A stretch of 15,185 bases of DNA from Bacteroidota bacterium (GTDB lineage Bacteria > Bacteroidota > Bacteroidia > Bacteroidales > UBA4417). The position numbers were made by a program, and so were the translations under genes. Shown here piece by piece: positions 7,517 to 14,442 of the stretch. Numbering within the stretch: position 1 is the stretch's first letter; the number at the start of each line of letters is the position of its first letter. The notes under the pieces are model-generated. The model worked only from the letters and a program-made list of their open reading frames with translations. It did no database searches and was not told the DNA's origin. The stretch covers positions 1 to 15,185 of the forward strand of contig JAIFMH010000066.1 of assembly GCA_020048595.1 (NCBI GenBank). The letters run 5' to 3'.

Positions 7517-8787
7517 TAAAATTTCTGTTTAAAGGAATAATGAATGATAGGAGCCGCAGCCTTCTGCCAATAATAGTGGTAGCTCTCGGCGTTGCACTCA
7601 CTGTATTGCTGCACGGATGGATTACTGGAGTATTGGGCGACAGTATTGCAATGAATGCCAGCTTCAATTCAGGTCACCTGAAAGTGATGAGCAGGGCTTA
7701 TGCAAAAGATGATGTACAAATGCCCAATGACCTCGCATTACTAGAAGCCGATACTTTGGTGAACAAATTGAAAAGTGACTATCCCGGGCTGGATTGGGTA
7801 CAACGAATCCGCTTTGGCGGTTTGATTGATTTTCCGGACGAAAAAGGCGAAACACGCGCTCAGGGTCCTGTTGTTGGATGGGCTGTTGATCTTTTTACTC
7901 CAGGATCAACCGAGATTGATCGGTTCAATCTGAAAGGTTCCATTTTGGATGGAAAAATCCCGACTAAACCAGGTGAATCATTAATAACCAGCGATTTTGC
8001 AACTAAATTCAAAGTAAAAACCGGTGATACATTTACATTATTCGGCACAACTATGGATGGAGGGATGGCTTTCAGGAATTTTACAGTAGCAGGAATAGTC
8101 CGCTTTGGATCAAGTGTTTTGGATCGGGGAGCAATTATTGCTGATATCTCAGATATCCGGAAGGCTTTGGGAATGGAAGGTGCAGCAGGCGAAATACTTG
8201 GATATTTCGACAATGGAGTATACGATGATAGGACCGCTACTGTATTGATGAATGATTTTAATGAGAAATATGTAGCTGACAAGGACGAATATGCTCCACA
8301 AATGATTAGGCTTCGCGACCAGGGAGGAATGGCCGAATACCTTGATATATCCAATGCTATGGGAGGAATAATGGTTTTCATATTTGTAATGGCCATGTCG
8401 GTTGTACTTTGGAATGCAGGTTTGCTTGGAGGTTTGCGCAGGTATAACGAGTTTGGAGTACGTCTTGCTTTAGGTGAAGAAAAAAAGCATATTTACCTGA
8501 CATTGATTTATGAAGGATTGTTAATCGGAAGTATAGGCTCTGTAGCTGGCACGATGGTTGGATTGGCTGCATCATACTATTTACAGGTAGTTGGTTTGGA
8601 TATGGGTGATATGATGCAACAATCCACCCTGATGATGCCAACTATTGTAAAAACAAGGATAACTCCCACTGCATTTTACATAGGTTTTATTCCCGGAGTT
8701 TTCTCAATGGTACTCGGAAATGCATTGGCAGGAATTGCGATTTATAAAAGAAGTACAGCGCAGTTGTTTAAGGAGTTGGAGGTATAG
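7513..8787 (+). CDS. ABC transporter permease, FtsX/LolCE-like (second of pair)
   Basis: The 424-residue second permease starts in a 4-nt ATGA overlap with the first. Predicted helices are TM1 (16-36), TM2 (283-306), TM3 (333-358) and TM4 (386-412), with a periplasmic domain of about 245 residues between TM1 and TM2. The region after TM1 has NSGHLKVMSRAYAKDD (52-67), again the position of the LolE-type 'SGH' motif. The coupling segment RRYNEFGVRLALGEEKKHIY (309-328) is clear. Unlike its partner, the C-terminus (YKRSTAQLFKELEV) lacks a recognisable P-x-x-A-L-(K/R) ending. The pair therefore looks like a LolC/LolE-style heterodimer with diverged halves rather than a duplicated homodimer. The next gene of the set follows after a 262-nt spacer. 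Confidence 0.93.
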   Translation: MIKFLFKGIMNDRSRSLLPIIVVALGVALTVLLHGWITGVLGDSIAMNASFNSGHLKVMSRAYAKDDVQMPNDLALLEADTLVNKLKSDYPGLDWVQRIRFGGLIDFPDEKGETRAQGPVVGWAVDLFTPGSTEIDRFNLKGSILDGKIPTKPGESLITSDFATKFKVKTGDTFTLFGTTMDGGMAFRNFTVAGIVRFGSSVLDRGAIIADISDIRKALGMEGAAGEILGYFDNGVYDDRTATVLMNDFNEKYVADKDEYAPQMIRLRDQGGMAEYLDISNAMGGIMVFIFVMAMSVVLWNAGLLGGLRRYNEFGVRLALGEEKKHIYLTLIYEGLLIGSIGSVAGTMVGLAASYYLQVVGLDMGDMMQQSTLMMPTIVKTRITPTAFYIGFIPGVFSMVLGNALAGIAIYKRSTAQLFKELEV

Positions 8788-8796
8788 GATTTAATT

Positions 8797-8868
8797 GTTC
8801 AATTGTTCAAAAGTTCAAATGCTTGCGGCGTTCAAATGTTCAAATGTTTAAAAGTTAAATTGTTTTGG
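8797..8868 (+). repeat. Octamer repeat tract (GTTCAAAT type) after the second permease
   Basis: GTTCAA begins at 8797, 8805, 8813, 8830 and 8838, continuing in degraded form at 8846 (GTTTAAAA), 8854 and 8862. The spacing is 8 nt throughout apart from one interruption of 17 nt. The tract begins 9 nt after the permease stop codon. It is low-complexity, not palindromic, and shows no terminator features. Confidence 0.8.
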
Positions 8869-9049
8869 AACTTTGGCGTTGCACAGTGTGACAGGATCAA
8901 TATGAAAAGCTTCGGCTTTAATATTGCCGGGCGGAGTCCTCAGCATACTGCTATCTGGGAAGCGTGAGTTTATGGGCCAATAACTCAGCACTGCATTTAA
9001 TTTAGAAAATGGAATTGAAAGTAAATATATGGAACCAACCATAATACCT

Positions 9050-9784
9050 ATGAAAAAACTTATCATCTCAATCATACTTTGCTTGTTCTTATTCCCGGTT
9101 TTTGCCCAGGATGCAAAAAACATCCTCGAAAAAGTGGATCGAAACATGTCCTCAAAAAACAGGATCATGGAATCGTCAATGACCATTCACGGGAAGCGTA
9201 GCAGCCGGACTTTAACATCAAAAACCTGGTCGGAAGGAATGGATAAATCATTTTCGGAATATCTTTCACCAGCAGCAGATAAAGGAACCAAAATGTTGAA
9301 ACTGGAAGGACAACTCTGGATTTATTCGCCAACAACCGACAGGATTATTCAGATTTCGGGGCATATGCTCAGGCAATCAGTTATGGGAAGTGACCTTTCA
9401 TACGAAGATATGATGGACGATCGCAAACTCACCGATCTGTACAATGCAAAAGTGATAAAAGAAGAAAAACTGGGCGATCGAAACACATATGTATTGCAGC
9501 TTACCGCTAAAGTAGACAATGTCGCCTATTTTTCGCAGAAAGTATGGATTGATACTGAACGGTATATCCCATTGCAGCAGGAAATGTATGCCAAAAGCAA
9601 TCAGTTGCTTAAACGCACTGAGTTGAAAGATGTGAAACAAATTCAGGGGCGCTGGTTCCCTACAACCATTGTTTATAAAGATATGCTGAAGCAAGGCAAC
9701 GGAACTGAATTTAAAATGACAAGCATACTTTTCGATCAGAAAATTCCTGAGTATATTTTCTCAAAAGCAGCTCTGAAACAGTAA
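9050..9784 (+). CDS. LolA-like periplasmic carrier ('outer membrane lipoprotein-sorting protein' family)
   Basis: The start at 9050 gives 244 residues with a clear signal peptide (MKKLIISIILCLFLFPVFAQ, then DAKN); the in-frame ATG at 9029 only adds seven non-signal residues. The body shows hallmarks of the LolA-like family often annotated as outer membrane lipoprotein-sorting protein (PF17131 by recollection): MLKLEGQLWIYSPTTDRIIQ (82-101), MGSDLSYEDMM (112-122), a repeated beta-strand pattern typical of the half-barrel lipid-binding fold, and RWFPTTIVY (201-209). Such proteins are frequently encoded beside LolCDE- or MMPL-like inner-membrane transporters, and that is the case here. The likely role is to receive a hydrophobic cargo from the permeases and carry it across the periplasm, perhaps to the barrel. 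It is probably not the housekeeping LolA; the cargo is unknown. Confidence 0.88.
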   Translation: MKKLIISIILCLFLFPVFAQDAKNILEKVDRNMSSKNRIMESSMTIHGKRSSRTLTSKTWSEGMDKSFSEYLSPAADKGTKMLKLEGQLWIYSPTTDRIIQISGHMLRQSVMGSDLSYEDMMDDRKLTDLYNAKVIKEEKLGDRNTYVLQLTAKVDNVAYFSQKVWIDTERYIPLQQEMYAKSNQLLKRTELKDVKQIQGRWFPTTIVYKDMLKQGNGTEFKMTSILFDQKIPEYIFSKAALKQ

Positions 9785-10044
9785 TGAAGTATATAATTAT
9801 TTAATGTTTACCGGTATATTACTGTTGAAGGCGAGTGACTTCTGAAATACATAGCATCCTTTCCTGCTTCATTGCATATGACATTCCTGACTGAGGTGTG
9901 TCTTGATTTCCAAACATCTATTTAGGTATATATATCCATTTTTTCTGTTAACCAATCACTTGTCTCACCTATCTGGAATAGTTCCATATTGAGAAAATTA
10001 AGATATATTTTTCATCTATTGTTATTTCATTAACAAAAAGAAAT

Positions 10045-10052
10045 TAATTTTG
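10045..10052 (+). promoter_or_regulatory. -7 promoter box for the methylmalonyl-CoA gene cluster
   Basis: TAATTTTG is an exact TAnnTTTG match located 17 nt before the mce ATG, implying a very short leader as is common in Bacteroidota. A TTG at 10019-10021 is 23 nt upstream, slightly farther than the usual 19-21 nt. The 260 nt between the LolA-like stop codon and this box hold no ORF, no clear terminator and no other recognisable element. Confidence 0.55.
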
Positions 10053-10068
10053 CAAAAAATTAAAACCC

Positions 10069-10479
10069 ATGAATTTATCACACATCGAACACATCGGAAT
10101 TGCAGTTAAAAGTCTGGAAACCAGTATTCCATACTGGGAAAAAGTATTCGGTCTGAAATGCTATGCAGTTGAAGAAGTAACCGACCAACGCGTAAAGACC
10201 GCCTTTTTCATGGTAGGTCAAACCAAGATAGAATTACTCGAAAGCACCGATCCTGAAGGACCTATAGGAAAATTTATCGAAAAGAAAGGTGAAGGCATAC
10301 ATCACATCGCTTTTGCAGTAAATGATATTGATAGCGCACTGGCTGAAACGGAAGCCAATGGAATTCAGCTTATCGACAAACAATCACGTAAAGGTGCTGA
10401 AGGCATGAGCATTGGTTTTCTTCATCCAAAATCCACGTTTGGAGTTCTTACCGAACTTTGTGAAAACAAAAACATATAA
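10069..10479 (+). CDS. mce: Methylmalonyl-CoA epimerase
   Basis: The 136-residue protein is a full-length glyoxalase/VOC-fold enzyme that interconverts (S)- and (R)-methylmalonyl-CoA, linking the B12-dependent mutase to the decarboxylase encoded downstream. Two beta-alpha-beta-beta-beta modules are visible, beginning at HIEHIGIAV and GIHHIAFAV. Likely metal ligands are His8, Glu55 (in KIELLE; Gln in some homologues), His79 and Glu129 (in TELCE). The GPIGKFIEKKGEGIHHIAF stretch (64-82) is highly characteristic of the family. Placement directly ahead of mmdA fits the succinate-to-propionate pathway. The spacer to mmdA is 135 nt and repeat-rich, so co-transcription is probable but not proven. 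The mutase genes are not in the window. Confidence 0.96.
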   Translation: MNLSHIEHIGIAVKSLETSIPYWEKVFGLKCYAVEEVTDQRVKTAFFMVGQTKIELLESTDPEGPIGKFIEKKGEGIHHIAFAVNDIDSALAETEANGIQLIDKQSRKGAEGMSIGFLHPKSTFGVLTELCENKNI

Positions 10480-10482
10480 AAG

Positions 10483-10579
10483 GTGCCAAAGTGCCGGTTT
10501 CCAAGTGCCGTGTGAAATAGTGCCGGATAACGTCGGCACCCGGAACAAGAAATACCTGGAAAAAGCGGCACCCGGAACA
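10483..10579 (+). repeat. GTGCC-type repeat tract with inverted copies between mce and mmdA
   Basis: GTGCC occurs at 10483, 10491, 10505 and 10520 (steps 8, 14 and 15, near multiples of 7-8). The inverse GGCACCC follows twice, within a perfect 14-nt direct repeat CGGCACCCGGAACA at 10534-10547 and 10566-10579. The last GTGCCG (10520) pairs with CGGCAC (10534) as a 6-bp stem around an 8-nt loop. No poly-T follows, so it is not a standard terminator. The tract begins three nt after the mce stop codon. Confidence 0.78.
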
Positions 10580-10614
10580 TTAACTAAATATTCATATACT
10601 TCTAACAATATACA

Positions 10615-12174
10615 ATGGCAATCGAGGATAAAATTAACCAACTGCTCGAAAAGCGTGAGCTTGCAAAACTGGGTGGTGGTCAGAAACGTATTGACTCACA
10701 ACATAAAAGAGGGAAACTAACCGCCCGCGAGCGCATCGATTTGTTACTCGATGAAGGTAGTTTCGAGGAATTTGATATGTTTGTTTCGCACCGCTGCACT
10801 GATTTTGGTATCGAAAACGAAAAATATCTTTCGGATGGTGTAGTTACAGGGTATGGAACTATCGACGGACGCCTGGTATATGTTTTCTCACAGGATTTTA
10901 CCGTTTTCGGAGGATCACTAAGCGAAATGTATGCCAAGAAAATTTGTAAGGTAATGGATCAGGCCATGAAAGTGGGTGCTCCGGTCATAGGAATCAACGA
11001 CTCAGGCGGAGCACGTATACAGGAAGGCATTCAGAGTCTGGCAGGTTATGCTGAAATTTTCCAGCGTAACATCATGGCATCAGGCGTAATACCTCAGCTA
11101 TCAGCTATTTTTGGCCCTTGTGCCGGTGGTGCAGTATACAGTCCGGCTCTAACTGATTTTATCATCATGTCGAAAACAAACAGTTATATGTTTGTTACAG
11201 GCCCTAAGGTTGTAAAAACAGTTACCGGCGAAATTGTAACCGACGATGAACTGGGTGGAGCTATGGTTCATGGGTCCAAATCGGGAGTTTCGCACTTTGT
11301 TGCTGAAGATGAACAGGAAGGAATCCTTCTGCTTCGGAAAATTCTCAGTTACCTGCCGCAGAATAACCTCGAAGATCCTCCTTTAGTTCCGTGTATTGAT
11401 CCAATCGACCGCCTCGAAGAATCTTTAAATCATATTGTTCCCGAAAATCCGAACAAACCGTATGACATAAAAGATGTAATTCATCTTATTGCAGATAACA
11501 GCGAATTTCTGGAAGTAGCCCGTCACTTTGCACCTAATATCGTGATCGGTTTTGCACGGTTCAATGGCATGTCGGTAGGTATCGTAGCCAACCAGCCAAA
11601 TTACCTGGCCGGTGTTCTCGATATTAATGCTTCACGCAAAGCAGCCAGGTTTGTTCGTTTCTGCGATGCATTTAATGTCCCTATACTCACCTTGGTTGAT
11701 GTACCGGGTTTCCTCCCGGGAACAGCACAGGAATACGGCGGAATTATTATTCATGGAGCAAAATTACTGTTTGCTTATGGCGAAGCAACGGTTCCTAAAG
11801 TTACTGTTATCCTTCGCAAAGCTTATGGTGGTGCTTATGATGTTATGAGTTCCAAACATTTACGTGGCGATATCAATTATGCATGGCCATCAGCAGAAAT
11901 TGCAGTAATGGGTCCCAAAGGCGCTATCGAAGTACTATATCATAAGAAACTTGCCGAAATTGAAGATCCATCAGAAAGAGAAGTGGAATTCCACAAACAC
12001 GAAGAGGAATATAAAACCAAATTCGCCAATCCGTATGATGCGGCAAAATATGGTTTTATCGATGATGTAATCGTACCGCGTAACACCCGTTTCAGGGTAA
12101 TCCGTGCATTCCAGGCATTATCAACTAAGAAAGACACAAATCCACCTAAGAAACATTCAAATCTGCCGTTATGA
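10615..12174 (+). CDS. mmdA: Methylmalonyl-CoA decarboxylase alpha subunit (carboxyltransferase)
   Basis: The 519-residue biotin-dependent carboxyltransferase moves the carboxyl group of methylmalonyl-CoA to biotin on the carrier subunit, releasing propionyl-CoA. Two crotonase-like halves are visible: the N-terminal half has NDSGGARIQEG (128-138) and FGPCAGGAVYSPALTDF (166-182); the C-terminal half has DVPGFLPGTAQEYGG (362-376) and KAYGGAYDVMSSKHLRGD (402-419). These give the two oxyanion holes and the acyl-CoA and biotin pockets. The same family includes propionyl-CoA carboxylase beta and transcarboxylase 12S subunits. The decarboxylase assignment rests on the neighbouring OadG-, biotin-carrier- and OadB-type genes and on the absence of a biotin carboxylase gene here. 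The stop codon overlaps the start of the next gene by 4 nt (ATGA). Confidence 0.95.
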   Translation: MAIEDKINQLLEKRELAKLGGGQKRIDSQHKRGKLTARERIDLLLDEGSFEEFDMFVSHRCTDFGIENEKYLSDGVVTGYGTIDGRLVYVFSQDFTVFGGSLSEMYAKKICKVMDQAMKVGAPVIGINDSGGARIQEGIQSLAGYAEIFQRNIMASGVIPQLSAIFGPCAGGAVYSPALTDFIIMSKTNSYMFVTGPKVVKTVTGEIVTDDELGGAMVHGSKSGVSHFVAEDEQEGILLLRKILSYLPQNNLEDPPLVPCIDPIDRLEESLNHIVPENPNKPYDIKDVIHLIADNSEFLEVARHFAPNIVIGFARFNGMSVGIVANQPNYLAGVLDINASRKAARFVRFCDAFNVPILTLVDVPGFLPGTAQEYGGIIIHGAKLLFAYGEATVPKVTVILRKAYGGAYDVMSSKHLRGDINYAWPSAEIAVMGPKGAIEVLYHKKLAEIEDPSEREVEFHKHEEEYKTKFANPYDAAKYGFIDDVIVPRNTRFRVIRAFQALSTKKDTNPPKKHSNLPL

Positions 12175-12578
12175 TGCTATCAACACTATTGATTGTAGAA
12201 GCCGGTGAACGTGTGGCAGGCAAATCTGCTGAAGAGTTTGGCAAAATGGATCCAACAGGAATTGCAATGGCCATGATCGCCATGTCCATTGTGTTTTCCG
12301 CATTGATTTTCCTGTATTTCACATTCAAATACATTGCTAAACTGTATAATATAGATCTTAAGAAACGGTTCAGGAAAAGTCGTCCTGATATAGAACACAC
12401 TGAGGCACACGAGGAAATCTCCGGCGAAACTCTTGCTGCTATTTCGTTGGCGTTGAACCTGTACCATCAGCAGATGCAGGGTTTGGAGGATGCGGTAATA
12501 ACTTTTAAAAATGCGGCTAAATCATACTCTCCCTGGAGTTCAAAAATTTATGGATTACGCAAATCGCCTAATAATTAA
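12171..12578 (+). CDS. OadG-family delta subunit of the sodium-pumping decarboxylase
   Basis: The 135-residue small subunit has one TM helix (about 30-56, GIAMAMIAMSIVFSALIFLY) and a charged cytoplasmic tail. It fits the OadG/MmdD role of holding the carboxyltransferase and biotin carrier on the membrane beta subunit. The tail contains the family-like EEISGETLAAISLALNLYH (81-99) and a C-terminal SPWSSKIYGLRKSPN (120-134) that usually contacts the carboxyltransferase. It starts inside the mmdA stop codon (two tandem ATGs at 12171 and 12174; either could serve) and ends 3 nt before the biotin carrier gene. Both mmdD and oadG are used as names for this subunit, so no symbol is given. Confidence 0.88.
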   Translation: MMLSTLLIVEAGERVAGKSAEEFGKMDPTGIAMAMIAMSIVFSALIFLYFTFKYIAKLYNIDLKKRFRKSRPDIEHTEAHEEISGETLAAISLALNLYHQQMQGLEDAVITFKNAAKSYSPWSSKIYGLRKSPNN

Positions 12579-12581
12579 ACA

Positions 12582-13025
12582 ATGAAAAATTTTAAATTCA
12601 CTATAAACGGTAATGAATATGATGCCGAAATTATTGGTATCGAAGACAATACAGCCGAAGTATCGGTAAATGGAGTAACATACTCTGTTGAAATTGACAG
12701 GAAGTTGCAGGCTATCAAAACACCCAAACTGGTCCGGACCCTGGCTGTACCCTCTACTGATTCGCATCCTTCGGTTTCAAAAACAGCAAATCCTTCAGCT
12801 CCTAAGGGCACAGGAAATATAAAATCTCCATTACCTGGTGTTATTCTTGATATTTATGTACGTGAAGGTGATATGGTAAAAATCGGTCAGAAACTGCTGA
12901 TGCTTGAAGCCATGAAAATGGAGAATAACATCAATGCTGATAAAGAAGGACGCGTTACACTTATTAAAGTAGGTAAAGGCGACAGTGTGATGGAAGGTGA
13001 TATTCTTATCGTAATCGGAGCATAA
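12582..13025 (+). CDS. mmdC: Biotin carboxyl carrier (gamma) subunit of methylmalonyl-CoA decarboxylase
   Basis: The 147-residue protein ends in a biotinyl domain (about 79-147) with the canonical EAMKMEN motif (109-115); Lys112 is the residue expected to be biotinylated. The N-terminal part (1-45) forms a small beta-rich domain (NGNEYDAEIIGI...VSVNGVTYSVEI). It is joined by a flexible Ser/Pro/Ala/Thr-rich linker (about 55-78), the usual swinging arm. The carrier shuttles CO2 from MmdA to the membrane subunit. It sits 3 nt after the OadG-type gene and 4 nt before the OadB-type gene, in the standard order. Biotin protein ligase is not encoded in the window. Confidence 0.94.
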   Translation: MKNFKFTINGNEYDAEIIGIEDNTAEVSVNGVTYSVEIDRKLQAIKTPKLVRTLAVPSTDSHPSVSKTANPSAPKGTGNIKSPLPGVILDIYVREGDMVKIGQKLLMLEAMKMENNINADKEGRVTLIKVGKGDSVMEGDILIVIGA

Positions 13026-13029
13026 CGGC

Positions 13030-14223
13030 ATGGATACTTCTCGAAATTTCTGGACTTTTCTGTCCAATCACCTTTTTTCCTTCCTGGGAGAAACCGCTTT
13101 TATGAATTTTACTATGGGTCATGTGGTTATGATCATTATTGGTCTAATTCTCATCTTTCTGGCCATTGCCAAAGGATTCGAACCCATGTTACTGATTCCT
13201 ATCGGGTTTGGCATTCTGATAGGTAACATCCCGTTTGCCGGAGCCGAACATATATTATCTGATGATCCCGAAAACCTGCAAATTGGTATATACCAGAGTG
13301 GTAGCGTAATGAATTACCTGTATTTTGGAGTAAGGTATGGTGTTTATCCGCCATTGATTTTCCTGGGCATAGGTGCTATGACGGACTTTTCGGCACTTAT
13401 TTCCAATCCCAAACTCATGCTTGTAGGCGCTGCAGCTCAATTAGGTATTTTCGGCGCTTATGCAGCAGCTCTTGCTCTGGGCTTTTCACCTTCCGAAGCC
13501 GGGGCAATTGGCATTATCGGAGGAGCTGACGGACCAACAGCCATTTTTGTGGCATCGAAACTTGCACCTGAGTTGGTTGGAGCAATTGCAGTATCAGCCT
13601 ATTCTTATATGGCCCTTGTACCGGTTATTCAACCGCCTGTAATGCGCTTATTGACTACCAAGAAGGAACGATTAATCCGGATGAAACCACCACGTACTGT
13701 TTCGAAACTTGAAAAGATACTCTTCCCCATCATCGGAATGCTGTTTACGTGTTTTATCGTCCCTGCAGCTATACCCTTACTTGGAATGCTTTTCTTTGGC
13801 AATCTGCTGAAAGAGAGTACTGTTACCAAACGATTAGCTGATACAGCCAAGGGCCAGATGATAGATATTATAACTATTTTAATCGGGCTAACCGTAGGAG
13901 CATCTACTCAGGCGACTACCTTCCTTACTGCTAAGTCAGTTGGGATTTTTGGCCTGGGAGCTTGCTCTTTTATTGTGGCAACCTTTGGAGGTGTTATGTT
14001 TGTGAAAATATTTAACCTCTTCCTGAAAGAAGGCAACAAAATAAATCCTCTGATAGGAAATGCCGGTGTATCGGCTGTACCTGCAAGTGCGCGGGTATCT
14101 CAGGTTATCGGGCTTCAATACGACAAAACAAATCACTTACTGATGCACGCAATGGGACCTAATGTGGCAGGTGTTATCGGTAGTGCTGTAGCTGCCGGGG
14201 TTTTACTCAGTTTCCTGTTCTAA
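13030..14223 (+). CDS. mmdB: Sodium ion-translocating decarboxylase beta subunit (OadB/MmdB)
   Basis: This is the integral membrane subunit (397 residues, about nine hydrophobic segments) that decarboxylates carboxybiotin and exports sodium. Residues shown to matter in Klebsiella OadB (Asp203, Tyr229, Asn373, Gly377, Ser382, Arg389) can be placed here by motif and spacing: Asp167 in GIIGGADGPTAIF (161-173), Tyr193, and Asn339, Gly343, Ser348 and Arg355 in NPLIGNAGVSAVPASARVS (339-357). The C-terminal HAMGPNVAGVIGSAVAAG (373-390) is also typical. The long N-terminus is kept because FLGETAFMNFTMGHVVMI resembles the family's usual amphipathic start; the internal Met25 is a less likely start. It is the last gene of the mce-mmd unit and is followed by a terminator 140 nt downstream. 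Confidence 0.95.
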   Translation: MDTSRNFWTFLSNHLFSFLGETAFMNFTMGHVVMIIIGLILIFLAIAKGFEPMLLIPIGFGILIGNIPFAGAEHILSDDPENLQIGIYQSGSVMNYLYFGVRYGVYPPLIFLGIGAMTDFSALISNPKLMLVGAAAQLGIFGAYAAALALGFSPSEAGAIGIIGGADGPTAIFVASKLAPELVGAIAVSAYSYMALVPVIQPPVMRLLTTKKERLIRMKPPRTVSKLEKILFPIIGMLFTCFIVPAAIPLLGMLFFGNLLKESTVTKRLADTAKGQMIDIITILIGLTVGASTQATTFLTAKSVGIFGLGACSFIVATFGGVMFVKIFNLFLKEGNKINPLIGNAGVSAVPASARVSQVIGLQYDKTNHLLMHAMGPNVAGVIGSAVAAGVLLSFLF

Positions 14224-14228
14224 GTAAA

Positions 14229-14257
14229 TGTTCCGTGTTCCGAAGTTCTGCGTTTCG
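14229..14257 (+). repeat. Short GTTCCG-type repeat after mmdB
   Basis: TGTTCCG occurs twice in tandem (14229-14235 and 14236-14242), followed by the degenerate units AAGTTCTG and CGTTTCG; the period is 7-8 nt. The tract begins 5 nt after the mmdB stop codon. It has the same layout as the tracts after the permease, mce and udk genes but a different unit sequence. Confidence 0.6.
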
Positions 14258-14362
14258 CCGGCACACAGAACAATGCACACGAAACTTAAAAAATGCAAAC
14301 ATTGATCTGCCTTTAGTGCAAAGTTTGACTTTTTGAAATAATATCTCAGTATATTCCCAAAG

Positions 14363-14390
14363 AAAGCTCCGTAAATCCGGGGCTTTTTTT
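14363..14390 (+). terminator. Rho-independent terminator of the methylmalonyl-CoA cluster
   Basis: A 9-bp stem AAAGCTCCG / CGGGGCTTT (one T-G wobble) encloses the loop TAAATC and runs straight into a T7 stretch. It separates mmdB from the uridine kinase gene, whose ATG lies 52 nt after the T-run. Confidence 0.88.
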
Positions 14391-14442
14391 ACTTTTACAA
14401 AACAATAATTTCTTACTGAAATATTTTTAATCCATTCATAAT

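Noticed and set aside
7860..8396. 178-codon minus-strand ORF inside the second permease gene
   Set aside because: It is fully antisense to a conserved permease with clear membrane helices and motifs; its long open frame follows from codon bias on the coding strand.
8848..9186. 112-codon minus-strand ORF as a real gene
   Set aside because: Half of it is antisense to the LolA-like gene and it has no start context; only the spacer portion is kept, as a low-level finding.
10612..12174. mmdA as propionyl-CoA carboxylase beta subunit
   Set aside because: No biotin carboxylase gene is adjacent, while OadG-, biotin carrier- and OadB-type genes follow directly, favouring the sodium-pumping decarboxylase.
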